DNA of 9,284 bases from Pseudomonadota bacterium (GTDB taxonomy: Bacteria; Pseudomonadota; Alphaproteobacteria; Rhizobiales; Rhizobiaceae). This document shows positions 1 to 6,339 of the stretch, piece by piece. Within the stretch, counting starts at the first letter, position 1. Each line of letters starts with the position of its first letter. Below the pieces are notes generated by a model. That model was not told the origin of the DNA. It saw nothing but the letters and a program-made list of their open reading frames with translations, and ran no database searches. Made by a program: the position numbers and the translations under genes. The stretch is from contig JAEYXI010000690.1 in the NCBI GenBank assembly GCA_023428515.1, forward strand, positions 1 to 9,284. Direction: 5' to 3'.

Positions 1-984
1 CTGCGCACCGGCGACCCGCTTGCCGTTGGCGACCTCGCGCCAGACCTTGAGAGCGCGGATCAATATGCCGTGCACCGTCTCGGAAAGCCCCGCCTTGCGC
101 AACACCGCGGCCAGCGCGACGTCGCTCCCAGCCGCGAGCAGCGTCCGCACCCTTTGTTCGGACTGGTCCGCCAGCATCACCAGCACCGAGCCGAAGAAAT
201 CGACCTTGCCGTGCGCCAGTGCCCTTATGATGAAGCTTGCCGTCAGGTCGCCGCGCACCCTGAGATGCGTAATCAATGCCGCCTGATCCTCGGCGCTCGT
301 CCCGTCGATCAGCGTCAGCGACGCCTTCACGCAGGCATCCTTGAGCACGCGCTCGACGCGCGAGGCACCCATCAGCGCCATCACCAGCGGCGCGCCCTTC
401 AGGGCGTCGCCAAGCTTCACCAGCAGCATGTGGCGGCAATCGGCGGGCAGCCGCCGGTCGGCGATCAGCGCCTCGCGCAGCACCCCGACATGGCCGTGGC
501 GCTCCGCCATGCGGCGAAAGGAAAGCGCCGCGATCTCCGCCCCTTCGTTGACGACGAGCATGCGGCAGGCTTCCGCCTCGCCCATCTCGGCGATCGCCGC
601 CGAAAGCTCCATCGACACCGTCGGCCGGTCGGCGATGAGGTTCTGTATCGCCTTCTGGCCGGACAGCACCCGCTCGATCAAGTCCGCATCGGTCAGCAGC
701 GGCGAACGCGCCAGCACGACCGACGCCACTTCCGGCTGGTCCGAGGCGAGCGCCGCGACGACATGCAGCGGCGCATGGTGGGACAGGGCCAGCGCCTCGG
801 CCATCGCCTTGCGCACTTTCGCCGAGGGGTCGTCCAGCAGCAGCGTGAGTGCCGCCTCGGCCGCGCAGCGGTCTTCGAACGGCAGGCCGTGATTGACATA
901 GGCGCGCGAGAGGGCCGCGGCGGCCGCCGCCCTCTCGTTCACCTTTGCAGTGTTCGCCCACTTCAGGAAATGCGAGACGACCAT
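1..984 (-). CDS. DUF2336 domain-containing protein (partial, C-terminus off the left edge)
   Basis: 328 codons are open without a stop from an ATG at 984-982 to the window edge. The protein begins MVVSHFLKWANTAKVNERAA. It is almost entirely helical, rich in Ala, Leu, Val and Arg, with HEAT-like stretches, for example residues around DDPSAKVRKAMAEALAL and later VRGDLTASFIIRALAHGK. The N-terminal repeat region and overall composition match the alphaproteobacterial DUF2336 family as I know it, whose members are usually about 350-380 aa, so most of the gene is present. The biochemical role of the family is not established; helical-repeat proteins of this kind usually act as binding scaffolds. No signal peptide or membrane segment is seen, so it is probably cytoplasmic. 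The Shine-Dalgarno upstream is weak (GCGGG about 5 nt from ATG). A 335-codon open frame on the opposite strand is only its antisense shadow. The gene is divergent from maoC. Confidence 0.82.
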   Translation of the reverse strand, partial: MVVSHFLKWANTAKVNERAAAAAALSRAYVNHGLPFEDRCAAEAALTLLLDDPSAKVRKAMAEALALSHHAPLHVVAALASDQPEVASVVLARSPLLTDADLIERVLSGQKAIQNLIADRPTVSMELSAAIAEMGEAEACRMLVVNEGAEIAALSFRRMAERHGHVGVLREALIADRRLPADCRHMLLVKLGDALKGAPLVMALMGASRVERVLKDACVKASLTLIDGTSAEDQAALITHLRVRGDLTASFIIRALAHGKVDFFGSVLVMLADQSEQRVRTLLAAGSDVALAAVLRKAGLSETVHGILIRALKVWREVANGKRVAGAQ

Positions 985-1152
985 GAAACCCGCTGCCTGC
1001 CCGACCCGTTAGCCAACCCCTGGCTCGTTCCGACCGTAGGCAGAAATGGTTTACGTTTGGTTCACCATATTTATTAACTGGCTCGATTTGCGTGCCGACT
1101 TGCCGGACCCGGCTCAGCCGCCTATTCCGGTGACGATTCAGGAGGAACCCCC
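985..1152. promoter_or_regulatory. Divergent promoter region between DUF2336 gene and maoC
   Basis: This 168-bp non-coding stretch separates two divergent genes and must hold both promoters. It contains an AT-rich core (about 1043-1078) in otherwise GC-rich DNA. In it, TGGTTTAC (1047-1054) and TGGTTCAC (1058-1065) form a direct repeat with an 11-bp period, one helical turn, and ATGGT/ACCAT (1046-1050 / 1064-1068) form a small inverted repeat. The first copy with its flank, ATGGTTTA, differs by one base from the CtrA half-site ATGGTTAA known in alphaproteobacteria. A GATTC (GANTC, CcrM methylation type) lies at 1135-1139 and abuts the maoC Shine-Dalgarno AGGAGG (1140-1145). No convincing sigma-70 hexamer pair could be fixed by eye. 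Regulator binding is inference. Confidence 0.45.
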
Positions 1153-1605
1153 ATGGCCGGGCTCTATCTCGAGGAATTCCAGGTCGGTCACGTCTTCCGC
1201 CACGGGCTCACCAAGACCGTGACGGAGAGCGACAACATGCTCTTTTCGACGATGACGCTGAATCCCCAGCCGCTGCATATCGATTTCGACTTCGCTTCGA
1301 AGACCGAGTGGGGCAAGCCGCTGGTCAACTCGCTCTTCACGCTCGGCCTGATGATCGGCATCTCCGTGCACGACACGACGCTCGGCACGACGCTCGCCAA
1401 TCTCGGCATGACCGAGACGGTCTTCCCCAACCCCGTCTTCCACGGCGACACGATCCGGGTCGAGACGGAGGTGCTTTCCGTGCGCGAGTCGAAGTCGAAG
1501 CCCGATCGCGGCATCGTCGAGTTCGAGCATCGCGCCTTCAACCAGAACGGCCTGCTGGTGGCGAAATGCATCCGCCAGGCGATGATCAGAAAGATGGCTG
1601 CCTGA
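1153..1605 (+). CDS. MaoC family (hydratase-2 type hot-dog) acyl-CoA dehydratase
   Basis: This is a 150-aa single hot-dog-domain protein, the normal length for a MaoC-like enoyl-CoA hydratase. The start is fixed by AGGAGG at 1140-1145, 7 nt before ATG. The signature is at residues 37-44, NPQPLHID, which aligns without gaps to the DxNPxH motif of (R)-specific enoyl-CoA hydratases: His42 is kept but the catalytic Asp position holds Asn37. The hot-dog helix follows (about residues 58-70, VNSLFTLGLMIG), then beta strands with FHGDTIRVETEVL (96-108). The family hydrates a trans-2,3 double bond in an acyl-CoA. Here the stop overlaps the start of a CitE-like lyase by one base (TGATG), so the two are translationally coupled and probably act in sequence: hydration to a beta-hydroxyacyl-CoA, then cleavage. 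Comparable MaoC/CitE pairs occur in itaconate degradation (itaconyl-CoA hydratase / citramalyl-CoA lyase) and in the mycobacterial Rv2499c/Rv2498c region. The real substrate cannot be read from the sequence. Confidence 0.88.
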   Translation: MAGLYLEEFQVGHVFRHGLTKTVTESDNMLFSTMTLNPQPLHIDFDFASKTEWGKPLVNSLFTLGLMIGISVHDTTLGTTLANLGMTETVFPNPVFHGDTIRVETEVLSVRESKSKPDRGIVEFEHRAFNQNGLLVAKCIRQAMIRKMAA

Positions 1606-2468
1606 TGCGCTCACTGCTTTTCGTTCCCGGCGATTCCGAGCGGAAGCTCGAAAAGGGATTTTCCGCCGGCGCCGACGTGGTGATCGTCGATTTCGAGGAT
1701 TCTGTCTCGCGCGACAACAAGCCTGCCGCACGCCGCCTTGCGCCTGACATCATCCGCGCGCAGCGTGGCCGCGGCCCGCTCGTCTATGTCAGGGTCAACG
1801 ATCTCGCGACCGGCCTCATCGACGAGGATCTTGCCGCCGTGGTCCCCGCCCGTCCCGACGGCATCATGCTGCCCAAATCGCAAGGCGGCGCGGATATCCA
1901 GCATCTCGCCACCAAGCTGCGCGTCGCCGAGATCGAGAACGGACTGCCCGACGGCGGCATCAGGATCATTCCCATCATCACCGAGACAGGCCTGGCGACG
2001 CTCTCGACCGCTACCTACCCCAATTCAAGTCCCCGTCTGGCCGGCCTGACCTGGGGTGCGGAGGATCTGTCGGCGGCCGTCGGCGCCCGCACCGCGCGCG
2101 ACGAGCACCGCCGCTACACCGATGTGTTCCGTTACGCGCGCGCCGTCACGATCCTCGCCGCCGCGGCTTCCGAACTGCCCGCCATCGACACCGTCTTCGT
2201 CAATTTCCGCGACGCGGAAGGCTTGCGCGCGGATTGCCTCGAAGCCGAACGCGACGGCTTCACTGCCAAGCTCGCCATCCATCCGGCGCAGGTCCCCGTC
2301 ATCAACGAGGTCTTCACCCCCTCAGCCGAAGCGGTCGCGCATGCGAACGCCGTGGTCGCTGCCTTCACCGCCGCCGGCAATCCCGGTGTCGTCGCCATTG
2401 ACGGCCAGATGTACGACATACCCCACCTGAAGCGCGCCGAACGACTCTTGGCGCGGGCGCAGTCCTAG
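1605..2468 (+). CDS. CitE-like CoA-ester lyase (HpcH/HpaI aldolase superfamily)
   Basis: This is a 287-aa protein starting MRSLLFVPGDSERKLEKG, the usual start of CitE-like lyases. An open frame continues upstream inside maoC, but the ATG at 1605-1607, which overlaps the maoC stop, gives the family's normal N-terminus. Conserved elements appear in order: VDFEDSV (28-34), YVRVND with Arg63, MLPKS (88-92), the metal ligand Glu127 in PIITETG, Asp154 in TWGAEDLSAAVG as second metal ligand, and a C-terminal LAIHPAQ segment that closes the active site in this family. It should therefore be an active Mg2+-dependent (TIM-barrel) lyase or condensing enzyme for a beta-hydroxyacyl-CoA such as malyl-, beta-methylmalyl- or citramalyl-CoA, releasing or using acetyl-CoA, propionyl-CoA, glyoxylate or pyruvate. 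Coupling to MaoC favours a degradative hydratase-lyase module. The length fits stand-alone CitE homologues; no citrate lyase alpha or gamma subunit genes are nearby, so it is not part of a classical citrate lyase complex. Confidence 0.9.
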   Translation: MRSLLFVPGDSERKLEKGFSAGADVVIVDFEDSVSRDNKPAARRLAPDIIRAQRGRGPLVYVRVNDLATGLIDEDLAAVVPARPDGIMLPKSQGGADIQHLATKLRVAEIENGLPDGGIRIIPIITETGLATLSTATYPNSSPRLAGLTWGAEDLSAAVGARTARDEHRRYTDVFRYARAVTILAAAASELPAIDTVFVNFRDAEGLRADCLEAERDGFTAKLAIHPAQVPVINEVFTPSAEAVAHANAVVAAFTAAGNPGVVAIDGQMYDIPHLKRAERLLARAQS

Positions 2469-2542
2469 ACGACAGACGCACGTCATAAAATTGAGCGACA
2501 GTCCGCTTGGCGCCGCGGGACAGGAACGCAGAGAAGCATTCA

Positions 2543-3181
2543 ATGAGTGTTGAAAGCGACGCGCGCTTCTGGGATCGGACCTCGCGGAAATACGCAGCTG
2601 CCGCGATTTCGGACCAGGCGGGATACGAGCACACGCTCAGCCGGACCCTCGCTCTGCTTCGACCCAGCGACCGGGTGCTTGAGTTCGGCTGCGGGACGGG
2701 GACGACGGCGCTCCGGCTTGCCGGGCAGGTGCAAAGCTATCTTGCGACCGACATTTCAGCCGGGATGATCACGATCGCGCGGGAGAGACACGCGACCAAT
2801 CCCGTGCCGGGGCTCGAGTTCAGCGTGGCGACGGCCGAATCGTTTGCCGCCCCGGCCGAACCGTTCGACGCCATACTGGCGTTCAACTACCTCCATCTGG
2901 TGCGCGACCTGCCCGGCACGTTGCGGCGCATCCACGCCCTGCTCGCCGACCAGGGTGTGTTCATTTCCAAGACGCCCTGCGTCGGCGAAATGAACCCGTT
3001 CATCCGCCGCGTCATGCTGCCCGTCATGCGCGCCGTCGGCAAGGCTCCGTATGCCGGCGTTTTCCGGACGGAGGAGTTGACCCGATCGCTGGTCTCCTCA
3101 GGCTTTGACCTCGTTTCGACCGAATACCATGCAACGAGGGGCAACGAGGCCCGACCCTACATCGCAGCGCGCAAGCAATGA
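2543..3181 (+). CDS. Class I SAM-dependent methyltransferase
   Basis: This is a 212-aa protein. I chose the ATG at 2543 because GAGAAG (2531-2536) lies 6 nt upstream; an in-frame TTG at 2507 would add 12 residues but lacks a ribosome site. Rossmann-type motifs are clear: motif I VLEFGCGTG (45-53), the acidic end of strand 2 at Asp70 in LATDISAGM, motif II/III around FDAILAFNYLHLV (108-120), and a post-motif strand GVFISKTPC (138-146). The C-terminal half (FIRRVMLPVMRAVGKAP) is a lid-like region that probably sets substrate choice. The layout fits the Methyltransf_11/25 small-molecule methylases, but the substrate is unknown. It follows the lyase gene after 74 bp on the same strand, so it could share that transcript or have its own promoter; nothing ties it functionally to the CoA module. 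It is probably cytoplasmic. Confidence 0.88.
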   Translation: MSVESDARFWDRTSRKYAAAAISDQAGYEHTLSRTLALLRPSDRVLEFGCGTGTTALRLAGQVQSYLATDISAGMITIARERHATNPVPGLEFSVATAESFAAPAEPFDAILAFNYLHLVRDLPGTLRRIHALLADQGVFISKTPCVGEMNPFIRRVMLPVMRAVGKAPYAGVFRTEELTRSLVSSGFDLVSTEYHATRGNEARPYIAARKQ

Positions 3182-3190
3182 TGTCCTTGC

Positions 3191-3208
3191 CGGGCCGATG
3201 ACGGCCCG
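3191..3208. terminator. GC hairpin between convergent methyltransferase and nitroreductase genes
   Basis: A perfect 7-bp inverted repeat, CGGGCCG (3191-3197) and CGGCCCG (3202-3208), encloses an ATGA loop. It sits in the 35-bp gap between two convergent stop codons (TGA ending at 3181; TGA at 3219-3217 on minus). There is no long T-run on either side (TTCGTC follows on plus), so it may act as a weak bidirectional terminator or 3'-end stabiliser. Confidence 0.6.
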
Positions 3209-3216
3209 TTCGTCCG

Positions 3217-3801
3217 TCATTCCTTCCACGGCCCGGAATAGTCGGCATAGAGCGTCCTGACATCCGGGCGCGGGCGCTTGAATCCCGGCCCGTCATGGGT
3301 GCCGATATGTACGAAGCCGACTACGCGCTCATGCGGCGCAAGCCCGAGCAGGGCGCGGCCCTCCTCGGTGTCGGAATACCAGTTGGTGATCATGTTGGTG
3401 CCGTAGCCCAGCGCATTGGCGGCATGCATCAGGTTCATTGCCGCCAGCCCGCCCGACAGGAACATCTCCCATTGCGGGATCTTCGGGTTTTCCTTCGGGC
3501 TGGAGATCACGCCGATCACCAGCGGCGCGCGCGAGAATCGCGTCAGTTCCTGGTTGCGCCGGCCCTCGGGCAGCGGTCCCTCCCTGGTTTCGGCGAGTTC
3601 GAGCAGCTTTTCCCCGATTTGTTCGCGCGCTTCGCCGCGATAGAGGATGAAGCGCCACGGGACCAGGCGCCCATGATCCGGCACCCTTGCCGCCGCGGTG
3701 AGGATCGTCTCGATCTCCGCGTCAGAAGGTCCCGGCGCCTTCAGTTCCGCGATCGGCGCCGAACTGCGGGTCAACAGGTGGTCGAGGATGGTCGATGCCA
3801 T
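3217..3801 (-). CDS. Nitroreductase family protein, YdjA-like
   Basis: This is a 194-aa protein starting MASTILDHLLTRSSAP. The frame is open further upstream, but the ATG at 3801 has GGAGA about 9 nt before it and gives the family's standard start. FMN-dependent nitroreductase features are present: the N-terminal RSSAP (12-16, phosphate-binding Arg and Ser), PDHGRLVPWRF (41-51, near identical to the YdjA-type PDHGxLxPWRF motif), the dimer helix WEMFLSGGLAAMNLMHAANALGYG (111-134), NMITNW and the C-terminal IGTHDGPGFKRPRPD (166-180). Members reduce nitro-compounds, quinones or related substrates with NAD(P)H and FMN; YdjA itself has no settled physiological substrate. About 10 residues longer than the E. 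coli protein. It is cytoplasmic and divergent from the exported three-repeat protein across a 119-bp gap. Confidence 0.92.
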   Translation of the reverse strand: MASTILDHLLTRSSAPIAELKAPGPSDAEIETILTAAARVPDHGRLVPWRFILYRGEAREQIGEKLLELAETREGPLPEGRRNQELTRFSRAPLVIGVISSPKENPKIPQWEMFLSGGLAAMNLMHAANALGYGTNMITNWYSDTEEGRALLGLAPHERVVGFVHIGTHDGPGFKRPRPDVRTLYADYSGPWKE

Positions 3802-3920
3802 TTGTGCATGTCTCCGAAATGTCTGGCTGAAGCGCGGCGGCAGGCACAAGGGCGGGCGCGCGGCACCGTAGCTGGCGAATTGGCCTTGAAATTGCCATCT
3901 GGTTGGGTGAGAAGGCAAGC
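3802..3920. promoter_or_regulatory. Divergent intergenic region, nitroreductase / three-repeat exported protein
   Basis: This 119-bp gap must carry promoters for both divergent genes. Two ribosome sites are visible: GGAGA (minus, about 9 nt before the nitroreductase ATG) and GAGAAGG (3909-3915, 5 nt before ATG 3921). I see no clear promoter hexamers, palindromes or EcfG-like sites. Confidence 0.4.
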
Positions 3921-4904
3921 ATGACCGGAGGGGATATCCGTCTTTTTGTCGTGCTCCTTGGTGCGGCCGTGTTCACGGTCCTGCCTGCTTTGGTGAACGC
4001 GCAGGAGTTTGGCGGCGGCACCGTCGCTCCCGGCGTCGACCTGAACCTGCCCTCCATTTCCAGCTTTGCGCCCGCCACGGACCCCTCCTCCCCGCTTGCA
4101 CTGCAGACGGCAGGCGAGATCACGCTTTCGGCCAAGCTCACCGAGGAAGGCGAGGATATTTCGCGCGGGCTGGTCTGGCGCGTATTTGGCCAGCACGCCG
4201 GCGCTGACGGCAAACTGCCCCTCATAGCGTCGGCCCAAGGCGGCACCAGCGTCTTCAACCTCGCGCCCGGTGGCTACCTCGTGCATGCCTCTTACGGCCG
4301 CGCCGGCGCCACCAAGCGCATCACCGTCGGCCGTGATTCGAAAAGCGAGAACCTTGTTCTCGACGCCGGCGGCCTGAAGCTCGACGCGACACTGGCCGGC
4401 GGCGTGCGCATCCCGCCCGCCAAGCTCAAATTCTCCATCTACGACGCCGACGCCGACACCAATGGCGAACGCGCGCTGATCATCCCCGACGTCAGCCCGA
4501 ACGCGGTGGTGCGGCTGAATTCCGGCACCTACCACATCGTTTCGACCTATGGCGCGGTCAATGCCGTCATCCGCTCCGACATCCGCGTCGAGGCCGGCAA
4601 GCTCACCGAGGCGACCGTCGAGCACCACGCGGCCGAGCTCACCATGAAGCTGGTGCGCGAGGCTGGCGGCGAGGCGATCGCCGACACCTCATGGTCGATC
4701 CTGTCGGGATCGGGCGATCCGGTGCGCGAGGTAGTTGGCGCCTTCGCCTCGCTGGTGCTAGCCGAAGGCGACTACACCATCATCGCCAAGAACAAGGACC
4801 GCATCTACCAGCGCGACTTCACCGTCGTCGGCGGCCGCAACCAGGACGTCGAGGTGCTGGCCACCGACGCCAATGCCGTCGAGAACATCGAAGGCGTCGA
4901 CTAG
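3921..4904 (+). CDS. Exported protein with three ~83-residue internal repeats, function unknown
   Basis: This is a 327-aa protein starting MTGGDIRLFVVLLGAAVFTV. The ATG at 3921 is chosen for GAGAAGG 5 nt upstream over an in-frame TTG at 3903. A signal peptide ends at about residue 28 (LPALVNA|QEF), so the protein is periplasmic or surface-exposed. A linker rich in Pro, Ser and Gly (about 30-65) precedes three similar beta-rich units at about 67-149, 152-235 and 239-313. Each has an early strand with a Trp/Phe-x-[IV] core (LVWRVFG, LKFSIYD, TSWSILS) and a later strand pair around [LV]xLxxGxY: FNLAPGGYLVHASYG (112-126), VRLNSGTYHIVSTYG (197-211), LVLAEGDYTIIAKNK (278-292), then a closing beta strand (KRITVG, SDIRVEAG, RDFTVVGG). 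This suggests tandem Ig-like or carboxypeptidase-regulatory-like beta-sandwich domains. No catalytic motif, lipobox or sortase signal is seen. The C-terminus is acidic. I do not recognise a named family. The gene is followed by an alpha/beta hydrolase on the same strand after 110 bp. Confidence 0.82.
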   Translation: MTGGDIRLFVVLLGAAVFTVLPALVNAQEFGGGTVAPGVDLNLPSISSFAPATDPSSPLALQTAGEITLSAKLTEEGEDISRGLVWRVFGQHAGADGKLPLIASAQGGTSVFNLAPGGYLVHASYGRAGATKRITVGRDSKSENLVLDAGGLKLDATLAGGVRIPPAKLKFSIYDADADTNGERALIIPDVSPNAVVRLNSGTYHIVSTYGAVNAVIRSDIRVEAGKLTEATVEHHAAELTMKLVREAGGEAIADTSWSILSGSGDPVREVVGAFASLVLAEGDYTIIAKNKDRIYQRDFTVVGGRNQDVEVLATDANAVENIEGVD

Positions 4905-4908
4905 CGCG

Positions 4909-4967
4909 CCTCCTTGCCTCCACGATTTTTCTCTCGCCCCTGTCGAATCCGTCTCTCCTCCTTCGTC
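4909..4967 (+). terminator. Pyrimidine-rich, C>G tract; possible Rho-dependent (rut-like) termination region
   Basis: Immediately after the stop of the repeat protein, 59 bases on the plus strand contain 48 pyrimidines, with about 27 C against 7 G and no stable hairpin. Unstructured C-rich, G-poor RNA is the usual description of Rho utilisation sites. It fits the absence of an intrinsic terminator between this gene and the hydrolase. This is inference from composition only. Confidence 0.3.
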
Positions 4968-5014
4968 ATGGAATTGAGCGCTGACGAATGCGCCACATCC
5001 TAGAGGAGAAAAAA

Positions 5015-5878
5015 ATGCTCAGAACCATCCTCGCCGCCGCGGCCCTGCTCTTCGCCGGCCCTGCCCTTGCGCAGCCGGCGCCCGTCGGCGCCCGCGTCGA
5101 GGTCAACGGCATGCAGATGTATTACGAGGTCTCCGGCGCCGGCGACCCGCTCATCATCCTGCATGGCGCCTACATGAATATCGAGAGCATGGGCCCGATC
5201 GTCGGCAAGCTCGCCGAGACCCACAAGGTCTACGCCATCGAGTTTCAGGGCCACGGCCAGACCAACGACATCGATCGCCCAATCACCTATCCCAACCTTG
5301 CCGACGACGTCGCCGCCTTCATGGACAAGCTCGGCATCGAGAAGGCGGACGTCTTCGGCTATTCGATGGGCGCGGCCGCCGGACTACAACTTGCCATCCG
5401 CCACCCGGACAAGGTGAACAAGCTCACCGCGGCTTCCGTCGCCTATGACGCAGAGGGCTGGCAGCCGGAATTCAGGGCCTTCATCCCGCAGATGACGGTG
5501 GAAGGCTTCCTCGCCATGCCGTTCTTCGAGCAGTTGCAGAAGAACAGCAGCGATCCCGAGCGCTTCCCGCAAGTCGTCGCCAAGCTGATCCAGCTCGAGA
5601 AGGAGCCGATGGCATGGGAAGCCGACGTCAAGGCGATGAAGACGCCTGTGCTGATCATCACCGGCGACGCCGACGTCGCCACGCTGGACCACTCAGTCGC
5701 GCTCTTCCGCCTGCTCGGTGGCGGCGCCATGGGCGACATGGGCAAGCCGCTCGCCGCCTCGCGCCTCGCGGTGATGCCGGCGACATCGCACACTGCGGTC
5801 ATGAGCCAGCCCGAAATGCTCCATGCTTTCATCGAGCCCTTCCTGAAGGGCGAGGCGCCGAAAAGCATGTTCGAGTAG
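5015..5878 (+). CDS. Exported alpha/beta hydrolase
   Basis: This is a 287-aa protein. The ATG at 5015 follows AGAGGAG (5002-5008) by 6 nt; an in-frame ATG at 4988 would put charged residues ahead of the signal peptide and is rejected. The N-terminus MLRTILAAAALLFAGPALAQ is a signal peptide with cleavage near residue 19 or 20, so the enzyme is periplasmic or secreted. The alpha/beta hydrolase core follows: oxyanion-side ILHGAY (48-53), FQGHGQT (77-83), nucleophile elbow GYSMGAA with Ser117, acid Asp220 in ITGDAD, and base His259 in PATSHTAV. A helical cap lies at about 142-205. The triad is complete, so it should be an active serine hydrolase of esterase or lactonase type; the natural substrate is not evident. 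Its neighbour upstream is also exported, but the 110-bp gap with its C-rich tract argues against tight coupling. It converges on the small exported protein gene. Confidence 0.9.
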   Translation: MLRTILAAAALLFAGPALAQPAPVGARVEVNGMQMYYEVSGAGDPLIILHGAYMNIESMGPIVGKLAETHKVYAIEFQGHGQTNDIDRPITYPNLADDVAAFMDKLGIEKADVFGYSMGAAAGLQLAIRHPDKVNKLTAASVAYDAEGWQPEFRAFIPQMTVEGFLAMPFFEQLQKNSSDPERFPQVVAKLIQLEKEPMAWEADVKAMKTPVLIITGDADVATLDHSVALFRLLGGGAMGDMGKPLAASRLAVMPATSHTAVMSQPEMLHAFIEPFLKGEAPKSMFE

Positions 5879-5892
5879 CAGCAGAACCCGGG

Positions 5893-5916
5893 CGGGGTCG
5901 CCAGCCGGCGATCCCG
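5893..5916 (+). terminator. Hairpin after alpha/beta hydrolase gene
   Basis: CGGGGTCGCC (5893-5902) and GGCGATCCCG (5907-5916) pair over 10 positions around an AGCC loop. The one non-Watson-Crick position is G-U in plus-strand RNA and C-A in minus-strand RNA, which favours use as a terminator of the plus-strand hydrolase. It lies 15 bp after the stop at 5878, in the 80-bp gap between convergent genes. There is no T-run (CAAGTCAAA follows), so it is not a classical intrinsic terminator. Confidence 0.55.
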
Positions 5917-5958
5917 CAAGTCAAACGCCAGCCAGTCTCGACGGGCCGGCGCCTGCGA

Positions 5959-6279
5959 TCACTCCTGGCACTTGTCCTCTTCGGCCTTTGCGGCGGCGGT
6001 CTTGTCGCCGTCCTGCTGCGCCTCGACGTCCTGCTCCGAGGTGGCGAGGTCCTTGTTGCCGCCGCCTTCCTCGGATGCGAGCGGCATGGTTGAGCCGTCC
6101 TTGGCGACCCTGTTGGCGCCTGGCTCCGCGCCTTCCAGCGGCGCTGTCGTGCCGTCCTTGGCGATCGCGCCTGTCTTGTTCATGTCGGTGCCGGCCGAAT
6201 TGTCGGGGCATGCGGCAATAGCCGTTCCGGCGGCGAACGAAAGCGAAGCCGCCAGCAACAGGGAAGAAATCAGTCTCAT
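5959..6279 (-). CDS. Small exported protein with KDG-x-x-x-PL repeats
   Basis: This is a 106-aa protein starting MRLISSLLLAASLSFAAGTA. The start is firm because AAGGAGGA lies 6 nt upstream. The signal peptide ends near residue 22-23 (TAIAA|CPDN), giving a mature protein of about 83 residues that is hydrophilic, acidic and probably disordered. Two imperfect 12-residue repeats lie 19 residues apart: IAKDGTTAPLEG (39-50) and VAKDGSTMPLAS (58-69). They are matched at DNA level by a 14-bp direct repeat (6094-6107 and 6151-6164). Cys24 right after the signal peptide and Cys104 near the C-terminus could form a disulfide in the periplasm. There is no lipobox in front of Cys24 (TAIAAC lacks the Leu at -3), so a lipoprotein is less likely. 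The tail (SEQDVEAQQDGDKTAAAK) is charged. The function is unknown. An EcfG-like promoter lies just upstream, suggesting a stress-induced envelope protein. Confidence 0.85.
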   Translation of the reverse strand: MRLISSLLLAASLSFAAGTAIAACPDNSAGTDMNKTGAIAKDGTTAPLEGAEPGANRVAKDGSTMPLASEEGGGNKDLATSEQDVEAQQDGDKTAAAKAEEDKCQE

Positions 6280-6313
6280 TTCGGTCCTCCTTTCCGCGGG
6301 GGTGTCAAAGCTA

Positions 6314-6339
6314 AACAGGCGCTGTCAGGCTTTGGTTCC
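6314..6339 (-). promoter_or_regulatory. EcfG/RpoE2-like promoter upstream of the small exported protein
   Basis: On the minus strand, GGAAC (6339-6335) is followed after 17 nt by TGTT (6317-6314), that is GGAAC-N19-TT. This matches the general stress response promoter known in alphaproteobacteria (GGAAC-N16/17-CGTT; in Sinorhizobium GGAAC-N18/19-TT) with one mismatch in the -10 element. The predicted start near 6307 would leave a leader of about 27 nt holding the Shine-Dalgarno. The GGAAC lies inside a GGAACC...GGTTCC inverted repeat (6334-6339 / 6355-6360) just past the Rid gene stop. Confidence 0.5.

Noticed and set aside
1022..1031. GGAAC on minus before the DUF2336 gene
   Set aside because: No TT at 18-19 nt downstream (the sequence there is ACGG), so it does not fit the EcfG pattern.
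70..1077. 335-codon open frame on plus across the left end
   Set aside because: It is the exact antisense of the DUF2336 frame. Its Arg/His/Gln-rich translation is typical of a shadow frame in GC-rich DNA and matches no family, while the minus frame gives a coherent protein.
1308..1604. 99-codon upstream extension of the CitE-like frame
   Set aside because: It lies entirely within maoC in another frame. The family N-terminus begins at the ATG at 1605, which overlaps the maoC stop.
2522..2550. GGAAC before the methyltransferase gene as an EcfG site
   Set aside because: No TT at the needed spacing, and the -10 region would fall inside the coding sequence.
3295..3924. 209-codon plus-strand frame opposite the nitroreductase
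   Set aside because: The nitroreductase motifs on minus are unambiguous; the plus frame has Arg/Gln/His-rich shadow composition.
3771..4628. 285-codon minus-strand frame
   Set aside because: It overlaps the exported repeat protein, which has a signal peptide, a ribosome site and internal repeats. The minus frame has shadow composition and would also overlap the nitroreductase start.
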